Below, piece by piece: positions 23,127-34,606 of a stretch of DNA of 35,861 nucleotides. The stretch covers positions 1-35,861 of the forward strand of contig NEEC01000501.1 in the NCBI GenBank assembly GCA_002189035.1. Direction: 5' to 3'. The stretch comes from Utricularia gibba (taxonomy: Eukaryota; Streptophyta; Magnoliopsida; Lamiales; Lentibulariaceae). Every line of letters starts with the position of its first letter. The stretch's first letter is position 1. A program made the translations under genes and the position numbers. The notes beneath the pieces were generated by a model. That model was not told where the DNA came from and did no database searches. It saw only the letters and a program-made list of their open reading frames with translations.

Positions 23127-26100
23127 CAAAACGAGAAGCTGTTCCTTGAAAAACCATGTAGGCAACACCGAAAACCGAACGTAATAAATACATCACTTTC
23201 TTTGCCGGGCTACAACTTACTTTGGCCAAGGCCTAAGCTGATCTTTTTCCGGTTCCTGCACCCAAAGACCGCCTTCTCAAGTATAAAGTAAGTTGTTGAA
23301 AAAATCATGTGGGGTGCACGTGACATCATAATTTAAACAAATGCATCATTTTTTTTAATCGATTTGCATCCAGTTGACCTCATGAGCCATACAGAATCGG
23401 GGTCAAGGACCAAGTTCCCAGCGAGACTGGCCGCCACAAAACGAGAAGCGGTTCCTTGAAAAACCATGTAGGCAGCCCCGAAAACCGAACGATAATAAAT
23501 ACATCACTTTATTTGCCGGACTACAACTACTTTGGGCAAGCCAAACCTTTGTCCCGTTCCAGTGCCCCCAAGACCGCCTCCTCAAGTATAAAGTAAGTTG
23601 TTGAAAAAATCATGTGGGGTGCACGTGATATCGTAATTTAAACAAATGCATCATTTTTTTTAATCGATTTGCATCCTTTGTCCTCATGAGCCATAAAGAA
23701 TCGCGGGCCCGGACCAAGTTCCTAGCGAGACTGGCCGCCACAAAACGAGAAGCTGTTCCTTGAAAAACCATGTAGGCACACCGAAAACCGAACGTTAATA
23801 AATACATCACTTTCTTTGCCGGGCTACAACTTACTTTGGGCCAAGGCCTAAGCTGACCTTTTTCCGTTCCAAGTGCCCCAAGACCGCCTTCTCAAGTATA
23901 AAGTAAGTTGTTAAAAAAATCATGTGGGGTGCACGTGACATCGTAATTTAAACAAATGCATCATTTTTTTTAATCGATTTGCATCCAGTTGACCTCATGA
24001 GCCATACAGAATCGGGGTCAAGGACCAAGTTCCCAGCGAGACTGGCCGCCACAAAACGAGAAGCGTTCCTTGAAAAACCATGTAGGCAGCCCCCCGAAAA
24101 CCGAACGATAATAAATACATCACTTTATTTGCCGGACTACAACTAACTCTCGGTGCAAGCCAAACCTTACCTTTGTCCCGTTCCAGGTGCACCCAAAGAC
24201 CGCCTGCTCAAGTATAAAGTAAGTTGTTGAAAAAATCATGTGGGTGCACGTGATATCGCAATTTAAACAAATGCATCATTGTATTCATCGATTTGCATCC
24301 TTTGTCCTCATGAGCCATAAAGAATCGCGGGCCCGGACCAAGTTCCTAGCGAGACTGGCCGCCACAAAACGAGAAGCTGTTCCTTGAAAAACCATGTAGG
24401 CAACACCGAAAACCGAACGTTAATAAATACATCACTTTCTTTGCCGGGCTACAACTTACTTTGGGCCAAGGCCTAAGCTGACTTTTTCCGGTTCCAAGTG
24501 CACCCAAAGACCGCTTCTCAAGTATAAAGTAAGTTGTTGAAAAAATCATGTGGGGTGCACGTGACATCATAATTTAAACAAATGCATCATTTTTTTTAAT
24601 CGATTTGCATCCAGTTGACCTCATGAGCCATACAGAATCGGGGTCAAGGACCAAGTTCCCAGCGAGACTGGCCGCCACAAAACGAGAAGCGGTTCCTTGA
24701 AAAACCATGTAGGCAGCCCCCGAAAACCGAACGATAATAAATACATCACTTTATTTGCCGGACTACAACTAACTCTCGGTGCAAGCCAAACCTTACCTTT
24801 GTCCCGTTCCAGGTGCACCCAAAGACCGCCTGCTCAAGTATAAAGTAAGTTGTTGAAAAAATCATGTGGGGTGCACGTGATATCGCAATTTAAACAAATG
24901 CAACATTGTATTCATCGATTTGCATCCTTTGTCCTCATGAGCCATAAAGAATCGCGGGCCCGGACCAAGTTCCTAGCGAGACTGGCCGCCACAAAACGAG
25001 AAGCTGTTCCTTGAAAAACCATGTAGGCAACACCGAAAACCGAACGTTAATAAATACATCACTTTCTTTGCCGGGCTACAACTTACTTTGGGCCAAGGCC
25101 TAAGCTGACTTTTTCCGGTTCCAAGTGCACCCAAAGACCGCCTCTCAAGTATAAAGTAAGTTGTTGAAAAAATCATGTGGGGTGCACGTGACATCATAAT
25201 TTAAACAAATGCATCATTTTTTTTAATCGATTTGCATCCAGTTGACCTCATGAGCCATACAGAATCGGGGTCAAGGACCAAGTTCCCAGCGAGACTGGCC
25301 GCCACAAAACGAGAAGCGGTTCCTTGAAAAACCATGTAGGCAGCCCCCGAAAACCGAACGATAATAAATACATCACTTTATTTGCCGGACTACAACTAAC
25401 TAAGCCAAACCTTTGTCCGTTCCAGGTGCACCCAAAGACCGCCTGCTCAAGTATAAAGTAAGTTGTTGAAAAAATCATGTGGGGTGCACGTGATATCGCA
25501 ATTTAAACAAATGCAACATTTTTTAATCGATTTGCATCCTTTTGTCCTCATGAGCCATAAAGAATCGCGGGCCCGGACCAAGTTCCTAGCGAGACTGGCC
25601 GCCACAAAACGAGAAGCTGTTCCTTGAAAAACCATGTAGGCAACACCGAAAACCGAACGTTAATAAATACATCACTTTCTTTGCCGGGCTACAACTTACT
25701 TTGGGCCAAGGCCTAAGCTGACTTTTTCCGGTTCCAAGTGCACCCAAAGACCGCCTTCTCAAGTATAAAGTAAGTTGTTGAAAAAAATCATGTGGGGTGC
25801 ACGTGACATCATAATTTAAACAAATGCATCATTTTTTTTAATCGATTTGCATCCAGTTGACCTCATGAGCCATACAGAATCGGGGTCAAGGACCAAGTTC
25901 CCAGCGAGACTGGCCGCCACAAAACGAGAAGCGGTTCCTTGAAAAACCATGTAGGCAGCCCCCGAAAACCGAACGATAATAAATACATCACTTTATTTGC
26001 CGGACTACAACTAACTCTCGGTGCAAGCCAAACCTTACCTTTGTCCCGTTCCAGGTGCACCCAAAGACCGCCTGCTCAAGTATAAAGTAAGTTGTTGAAA

Positions 26101-29100
26101 AAATCATGTGGGGTGCACGTGATATCGCAATTTAAACAAATGCAACATTGTATTCATCGATTTGCATCCTTTTGTCCTCATGAGCCATAAAGAATCGCGG
26201 GCCGGACCAAGTTCCTAGCGAGACTGGCCGCCACAAAACGAGAAGCTGTTCCTTGAAAAACCATGTAGGCAACACCGAAAACCGAACGTTAATAAATACA
26301 TCACTTTCTTTGCCGGGCTACAACTTACTTTGGCCAAGGCCTAAGCTGACTTTTTCCGGTTCCAAGTGCACCCAAAGACCGCCTTCTCAAGTATAAAGTA
26401 AGTTGTTGAAAAAATCATGTGGGGTGCACGTGACATCATAATTTAAACAAATGCATCATTTTTTTTTAATCGATTTGCATCCAGTTGACCTCATGAGCCA
26501 TACAGAATCGGGGTCAAGGACCAAGTTCCCAGCGAGACTGGCCGCCACAAAACGAGAAGCGGTTCCTTGAAAAACCATGTAGGCAGCCCCGAAAACCGAA
26601 CGATAATAAATACATCACTTTATTTGCCGGACTACAACTAACTCTCGGGCAAGCCAAACCTTACCTTTGTCCCGTTCCAGTGCACCCAAAGACCGCCTGC
26701 TCAAGTATAAAGTAAGTTGTTAAAAAAATCATGTGGGGTGCACGTGAATCGTAATTTAAACAAATGCAACATTTTTTTTCATCGATTTGCATCCTTTTGA
26801 CCTCATGAGCCATAAAGAATCGCGGGCCCGGACCAAGTTCCTAGCGAGACTGGCCGCCACAAAACGAGAAGCTGTTCCTTGAAAAACCATGTAGGCAACA
26901 CCGAAAACCGAACGTTAATAAATACATCACTTTCTTTGCCGGGCTACAACTTACTTTGGGCAAGGCCTAAGCTGACCTTTTTCCGGTTCCAAGTGCCCCA
27001 AAGACCGCCTCCTCAAGTATAAAGTAAGTTGTTAAAAAAATCATGTGGGGTGCACGTGACATCATAATTTAAACAAATGCATCATTTTTTTTAATCGATT
27101 TGCATCCAGTTGACCTCATGAGCCATACAGAATCGGGGTCAAGGACCAAGTTCCCAGCGAGACTGGCCGCCACAAAACGAGAAGCGGTTCCTTGAAAAAC
27201 CATGTAGGCAGCCCCGAAAACCGAACGATAATAAATACATCACTTTATTTGCCGGACTACAACTAACTCTCGGTGCAAGCCAAACCTTACCTTTGTCCCG
27301 TTCCAGGTGCACCCAAAGACCGCCTGCTCAAGTATAAAGTAAGTTGTTGAAAAAATCATGTGGGGTGCACGTGATATCGCAATTTAAACAAATGCATCAT
27401 TGCGATTTGCATCCTTGTCCTCATGAGCCATAAAGAATCGCGGGCCCGGACCAAGTTCCTAGCGAGACTGGCCGCCACAAAACGAGAAGCTGTTCCTTGA
27501 AAAACCATGTAGGCAACACCGAAAACCGAACGTTAATAAATACATCACTTTTTTGCCGGGCTACAACTTACTTTGGGCCAAGGCCTAAGCTGACTTTTTC
27601 CGGTTCCAAGTGCACCCAAAGACCGCCTCTCAAGTATAAAGTAAGTTGTTGAAAAAATCATGTGGGGTGCACGTGACATCATAATTTAAACAAATGCATC
27701 ATTTTTTTTAATCGATTTGCATCCAGTTGACCTCATGAGCCATACAGAATCGGGGTCAAGGACCAAGTTCCCAGCGAGACTGGCCGCCACAAAACGAGAA
27801 GCGGTTCCTTGAAAAACCATGTAGGCAGCCCCCGAAAACCGAACGATAATAAATACATCACTTTATTTGCCGGACTACAACTAACTCTCGTGCAAGCCAA
27901 ACCTTACCTTTGTCCCGTTCCAGGTGCACCCAAAGACCGCCTGCTCAAGTATAAAGTAAGTTGTTGAAAAAATCATGTGGGGTGCACGTGATATCGCAAT
28001 TTAAACAAATGCAACATTGTATTCATCGATTTGCATCCTTTTGTCCTCATGAGCCATAAAGAATCGCGGGCCCGGACCAAGTTCCTAGCGAGACTGGCCG
28101 CCACAAAACGAGAAGCTGTTCCTTGAAAAACCATGTAGGCAACACCGAAAACCGAACGTTAATAAATACATCACTTTCTTTGCCGGGCTACAACTTACTT
28201 TGGGCAAGGCCTAAGCTGATCTTTTTCCGGTTCCAAGTGCACCCAAAGACCGCCTCTCAAGTATAAAGTAAGTTGTTGAAAAAATCATGTGGGGTGCACG
28301 TGACATCATAATTTAAACAAATGCATCATTTTTTTTAATCGATTTGCATCCAGTTGACCTCATGAGCCATACAGAATCGGGGTCAAGGACCAAGTTCCCA
28401 GCGAGACTGGCCGCCACAAAACGAGAAGCGGTTCCTTGAAAAACCATGTAGGCAGCCCCCGAAAACCGAACGATAATAAATACATCACTTTATTTGCCGG
28501 ACTACAACTAACTCTCTGCAAGCCAAACCTTACCTTTGTCCCGTTCCAGTGCACCCAAAGACCGCCTGCTCAAGTATAAAGTAAGTTGTTGAAAAAATCA
28601 TGTGGGGTGCACGTGATATCGCAATTTAAACAAATGCAACATTGTATTCATCGATTTGCATCCTTTTGTCCTCATGAGCCATAAAGAATCGGGGGCCCGG
28701 ACCAAGTTCCTAGCGAGACTGGCCGCCACAAAACGAGAAGCTGTTCCTTGAAAAACCATGTAGGCAACACCGAAAACCGAACGTTAATAAATACATCACT
28801 TTCTTTGCCGGGCTACAACTTACTTTGGGCCAAGGCCTAAGCTGACCTTTTCCGGTTCCAAGTGCCCCCAAGACCGCCTCCTCAAGTATAAAGTAAGTTG
28901 TTAAAAAATCATGTGGGGTGCACGTGACATCGTAATTTAAACAAATGCATCATTTTTTTTAATCGATTTGCATCCAGTTGACCTCATGAGCCATACAGAA
29001 TCGGGGTCAAGGACCAAGTTCCCAGCGAGACTGGCCGCCACAACGAGAAGCGGTTCCTTGAAAAACCATGTAGGCAGCCCCGAAAACCGAACGATAATAA

Positions 29101-31537
29101 ATACATCACTTTATTTGCCGGACTACAACTAACTCTCGGTGCAAGCCAAACCTTACCTTTGTCCCGTTCCAGGTGCACCCAAAGACCGCCTGCTCAAGTA
29201 TAAAGTAAGTTGTTGAAAAAATCATGTGGGGTGCACGTGATATCGCAATTTAAAAAAAATGCATCATTTTTTTTAATCGATTTGCATCCCCTCATGAGCC
29301 ATAAAGAATCGCGGGCCCGGACCAAGTTCCTAGCGAGACTGGCCGCCACAAAACGAGAAGCTGTTCCTTGAAAAACCATGTAGGCAACACCGAAAACCGA
29401 ACGTTAATAAATACATCACTTTCTTTGCCGGGCTACAACTTACTTTGGGCCAAGGCCTAAGCTGATCTTTTTCCGGTTCCAAGTGCACCCAAAGACCGCC
29501 TCTCAAGTATAAAAGTAAGTTGTTGAAAAAATCATGTGGGGTGCACGTGACATCATAATTTAAACAAATGCATCATTTTTTTTAATCGATTTGCATCCAG
29601 TTGACCTCATGAGCCATACAGAATCGGGGTCAAGGACCAAGTTCCCAGCGAGACTGGCCGCCACAAAACGAGAAGCGGTTCCTTGAAAAACCATGTAGGC
29701 AGCCCCGAAAACCGAACGATAATAAATACATCACTTTATTTGCCGGACTACAACTAACTCTCGGTGCAAGCCAAACCTTACCTTTGTCCCGTTCCAGGTG
29801 CACCCAAAGACCGCCTGCTCAAGTATAAAGTAAGTTGTTGAAAAAATCATGTGGGGTGCACGTGATATCGCAATTTAAACAAATGCAACATTGTATTCAT
29901 CGATTTGCATCCTTTTGTCCTCATGAGCCATAAAGAATCGCGGGCCGGACCAAGTTCCTAGCGAGACTGGCCGCCACAAAACGAGAAGCTGTTCCTTGAA
30001 AAACCATGTAGGCACACCCGAAAACCGAACGTTAATAAATACATCACTTTCTTTGCCGGGCTACAACTTACTTTGGGCCAAGGCCTAAGCTGATCTTTTT
30101 CCGGTTCCAAGTGCACCCAAAGACCGCCTTCTCAAGTATAAAGTAAGTTGTTGAAAAAATCATGTGGGGTGCACGTGACATCATAATTTAAACAAATGCA
30201 TCATTTTTTTTAATCGATTTGCATCCAGTTGACCTCATGAGCCATACAGAATCGGGGTCAAGGACCAAGTTCCCAGCGAGACTGGCCGCCACAAAACGAG
30301 AAGCGGTTCCTTGAAAAACCATGTAGGCAGCCCCCGAAAACCGAACGATAATAAATACATCACTTTATTTGCCGACTACAACTAACTCTCGGTGCAAGCC
30401 AAACCTTACCTTTGTCCCGTTCCAGGTGCACCCAAAGACCGCCTGCTCAAGTATAAAGTAAGTTGTTGAAAAAATCATGTGGGGTGCACGTGATATCAAT
30501 TTAAACAAATGCATCATTGTATTCATCGATTTGCATCCTTTTGTCCTCATGAGCCATAAAGAATCGCGGGCCCGGACCAAGTTCCTAGCGAGACTGGCCG
30601 CCACAAAACGAGAAGCTGTTCCTTGAAAAACCATGTAGGCACACCGAAAACCGAACGTTAATAAATACATCACTTTCTTTGCCGGGCTACAACTTACTTT
30701 GGGCCAAGCCTAAGCTGACCTTTTTCCGGTTCCAAGTGCCCCAAGACCGCCTCCTCAAGTATAAAGTAAGTTGTTAAAAAATCATGTGGGGTGCACGTGA
30801 CATCATAATTTAAACAAATGCATCATTTTTTTTAATCGATTTGCATCCAGTTGACCTCATGAGCCATACAGAATCGGGGTCAAGGACCAAGTTCCCAGCG
30901 AGACTGGCCGCCACAAAACGAGAAGCGGTTCCTTGAAAAACCATGTAGGCAGCCCCCGAAAACCGAACGATAATAAATACATCACTTTATTTGCCGGACT
31001 ACAACTAACTCTCGGTGCAAGCCAAACCTTACCTTTGTCCCGTTCCAGGTGCACCCAAAGACCGCCTGCTCAAGTATAAAGTAAGTTGTTGAAAAAATCA
31101 TGTGGGGTGCACGTGATATAATTTAAACAAATGCATCATTTTTTTTAATCGATTTGCATCCAGTTGACCTCATGAGCCATAAAGAATCGCGGGCCCGGAC
31201 CAAGTTCCTAGCGAGACTGGCCGCCACAAAACGAGAAGCTGTTCCTTGAAAAACCATGTAGGCAACACCGAAAACCGAACGTTAATAAATACATCACTTT
31301 CTTTGCCGGGCTACAACTTACTTTGGCCAAGCCTAAGCTGACCTTTTTCCGTTCCAAGTGCACCCAAAGACCGCCTCTCAAGTATAAAGTAAGTTGTTGA
31401 AAAAATCATGTGGGGTGCACGTGACATCATAATTTAAACAAATGCATCATTTTTTTTAATCGATTTGCATCCAGTTGACCTCATGAGCCATACAGAATCG
31501 GGGTCAAGGACCAAGTTCCCAGCGAGACTGGCCGCCA
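23127..31537. repeat. Right domain: A/B dimers with the GCATC type of B and a visible six-monomer period
   Basis: B starts: 23127, 23741, 24365, 24992, 25605, 26234, 26860, 27478, 28104, 28729, 29349, 29977, 30604, 31227. A starts: 23437, 24052, 24678, 25305, 25920, 26548, 27173, 27790, 28417, 29041, 29664, 30292, 30914. Every B here, and every B to the end of the window, reads atgcatcat (17 of 17). The B units at 24365, 24992, 25605, 26234 and 27478 share ctgactttttcc, missing one base of the left-domain ctgatcttttt. Variant A units recur at 25305, 27173, 29041 and 30914, and variant B units at 26860, 28729 and 30604, giving steps of 1868-1875 bp. Confidence 0.9.
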
Positions 31538-32433
31538 CAAAACGAGAAGCGTTCCTTGAAAAACCATGTAGGCAGCCGAAAACGAACGATAATAAATACA
31601 TCACTTTATTTGCCGGACTACAACTACTTTCGAACCTTTTTCCGTTCCAAAGACCGCCTCCTCAAGTATAAAGTAAGTTGTTGAAAAAATCATGTGGGGT
31701 GCACGTGATATCGTAATTTAAACAAATGCATCATTTTTTTTAATCGATTTGCATCCTTGACCTCATGAGCCATACAGAATCGGGGTCAAGGACCAAGTTC
31801 CCAGCGAGACTGGCCGCCACAAAACGAGAAGCTGTTCCTTGAAAAACCATGTAGGCAGCCCCGAAAACCGAACGTAAATAAATACATCACTTTATTTGCC
31901 GGACTACAACTAACTCTCGGTGCAAGCCAAACCTTACCTTTGCCCGTTCCAGGTGCACCCAAAGACCGCCTGCTCAAGTATAAAGTAAGTTGTTGAAAAA
32001 ATCATGTGGGGTGCACGTGATATCGCAATTTAAACAAATGCATCATTTATTCATCGATTTGCATCCTTTTGACCTCATGAGCCATAAAGAATCGGGGCCG
32101 GACCAAGTTCCAGCGAGACTGGCCGCCACAAAACGAGAAGCTGTTCCTTGAAAAACCATGTAGGCAGCCCCGAAAACCGAACGTAATAAATACATCACTT
32201 TATTTGCCGGCTACACTAACTCTCGGCAAGCCAAACCTCCTTTTCCGTTCCAGGTGCACCCAAAGACCGCCTGCTCAAGTATAAAGTAAGTTGTTGAAAA
32301 AATCATGTGGGGTGCACGTGACATCAAATTTAAACAAATGCATCATTTTTTTTAATCGATTTGCATCCAGTTGACCTCATGAGCCATACAGAATCGGGGT
32401 CAAGGACCAAGTTCCCAGCGAGACTGGCCGCCA
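31538..32433. repeat. Mosaic block of three A/B chimeric monomers
   Basis: Three units (31538, 31820, 32129) cannot be typed as A or B. 31538 has an A start, a shortened middle, GATATC, then a B-like T-run tail ending in acagaatcggggtcaagg. 31820 and 32129 begin gctgttcc as B but continue with A-type cagcccc, ctttatttgccgg and ccaggtgcaccc. Unit 31820 keeps GATATC and ends aaagaatcggggccgg. Unit 32129 has gacatc and a full B tail. Switches fall in conserved stretches shared by A and B, as expected for gene conversion or unequal exchange. Confidence 0.82.
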
Positions 32434-33056
32434 CAAAACGAGAAGCGGTTCCTTGAAAAACCATGTAGGCAGCCCCAAAACCGAACGATAATAAATACAT
32501 CACTTTATTTGCCGGACTACAACTAACTCTCGGTGCAAGCCAAACCTTACCTTTGTCCCGTTCCAGGTGCACCCAAAGACCGCCTGCTCAAGTATAAAGT
32601 AAGTTGTTGAAAAAATCATGTGGGGTGCACGTGATATCGCAATTTAAACAAATGCAACATTGTATTTCGATTTGCATCCTTTTGTCCTCATGAGCCATAA
32701 AGAATCGCGGGCCGGACCAAGTTCCTAGCGAGACTGGCCGCCACAAAACGAGAAGCTGTTCCTTGAAAAACCATGTAGGCAACACCGAAAACCGAACGTT
32801 AATAAATACATCACTTTCTTTGCCGGGCTACAACTTACTTTGGGCCAAGGCCTAAGCTGACTTTTTCCGGTTCCAAGTGCCCCCAAGACCGCCTCCTCAA
32901 GTATAAAGTAAGTTGTTAAAAAAATCATGTGGGGTGCACGTGACATCATAATTTAAACAAATGCATCATTTTTTTTAATCGATTTGCATCCAGTTGACCT
33001 CATGAGCCATACAGAATCGGGGTCAAGGACCAAGTTCCCAGCGAGACTGGCCGCCA
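32434..33056. repeat. Single intact A/B dimer between two recombined blocks
   Basis: A at 32434 (gcggttcc, tctcggtgcaagcc, GATATC, ttttgtcctc; one palindrome base lost, giving cgcgggccgg) is followed by B at 32744 (gctgttcc, ggccaaggcct, gacatcataat, atgcatcat, gttgacc). The B carries the B' markers gtgcccccaag and gttaaaaaaatc. This is the only regular dimer between the mosaic block to its left and the chimeric run to its right. Confidence 0.85.
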
Positions 33057-34606
33057 CAAAACGAGAAGCGGTTCCTTGAAAAACCATGTAGGCAGCCCCC
33101 GAAAACCGAACGATAATAAATACATCACTTTATTTGCCGGACTACAAACTCTCGGTGCAAGCCAAACCTTACCTTTGTCCCGTTCCAGGTGCACCCAAAG
33201 ACCGCCTGCTCAAGTATAAAGTAAGTTGTTGAAAAAATCATGTGGGGTGCACGTGACATCATAATTTAAACAAATGCATCATTTTTTTTAATCGATTTGC
33301 ATCCAGTTGACCTCATGAGCCATAAGAATCGGGGTCAAGGACCAAGTTCCCAGCGAGACTGGCCGCCACAAAACGAGAAGCGGTTCCTTGAAAAACCATG
33401 TAGGCAGCCCCCGAAAACCGAACGATAATAAATACATCACTTTATTTGCCGGACTACAACTAACTTCGGGCAAGCCAAACTTACCTTTCCCGTTCCAGGT
33501 GCACCCAAGACCGCCTGCTCAAGTATAAAGTAAGTTGTTGAAAAAATCATGTGGGGTGCACGTGACATCATAATTTAAAAATGCATCATTTTTTTTAATC
33601 GATTTGCATCCAGTTGACCTCATGAGCCATACAGAATCGGGGTCAAGGACCAAGTTCCAGCGAGACTGGCCGCCAAAACGAGAAGCGGTTCCTTGAAAAA
33701 CCATGTAGGCAGCCCCCGAAAACCGAACGATAATAAATACATCACTTTATTTGCCGGACTACAACTAACTCTCGGCAAGCCAAACCTTACCTTTGTCCCG
33801 TTCCAGGTGCACCCAAAGACCGCCTGCTCAAGTATAAAGTAAGTTGTTAAAAAATCATGTGGGGTGCACGTGACATCAAATTTAAACAAATGCATCATTT
33901 TTTTTAATCGATTTGCATCCAGTTGACCTCATGAGCCATACAGAATCGGGGTCAAGGACCAAGTTCCCAGCGAGACTGGCCGCCACAAAACGAGAAGCGG
34001 TTCCTTGAAAAACCATGTAGGCAGCCCCCGAAAACCGAACGATAATAAATACATCACTTTATTTGCCGGACTACAACTAACTCTCGGCAAGCCAAACTTA
34101 CCTTTGTCCGTTCCAGGTGCACCCAAAGACCGCCTGCTCAAGTATAAAGTAAGTTGTTGAAAAAATCATGTGGGGTGCACGTGACATCATAATTTAAACA
34201 AATGCATCATTTTTTTTAATCGATTTGCATCCAGTTGACCTCATGAGCCATACAGAATCGGGGTCAAGGACCAAGTTCCCAGCGAGACTGGCCGCCAAAA
34301 AACGAGAAGCGGTTCCTTGAAAAACCATGTAGGCAGCCCCCGAAAACCGAACGATAATAAATACATCACTTTATTTGCCGGACTACAACTAACTCTCGGC
34401 AAGCCAAACTTACCTTTGTCCCGTTCCAGGTGCACCCAAAGACCGCCTGCTCAAGTATAAAGTAAGTTGTTGAAAAAATCATGTGGGGTGCACGTGACAT
34501 CATAATTTAAACAAATGCATCATTTTTTTAATCGATTTGCATCCAGTTGACCTCATGAGCCATAAAGAATCGGGGCGGACCAAGTTCCCAGCGAGACTGG
34601 CCGCCA
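33057..34606. repeat. Monomeric run of five A-head/B-tail chimeric units
   Basis: Units 33057, 33369, 33674, 33986 and 34306 all have an A-type first two thirds (gcggttcc, cagcccc(c), cgataataaat, ccggactacaa, gttccaggtgcaccc, gcctgctcaag) joined to a B-type last third (gacatcataat or gacatcaaat, atgcatcat, T-run, agttgacc, mostly acagaatcggggtcaagg). The switch lies inside the ~45-bp block identical in A and B that ends in gtgcacgtga. No EcoRV, ApaI or StuI site occurs in this run, unlike the rest of the array. It looks like one recombinant monomer that then amplified in tandem with a ~310-bp period. Unit 34306 ends in a mixed aaagaatcggggcggacc. Confidence 0.9.
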
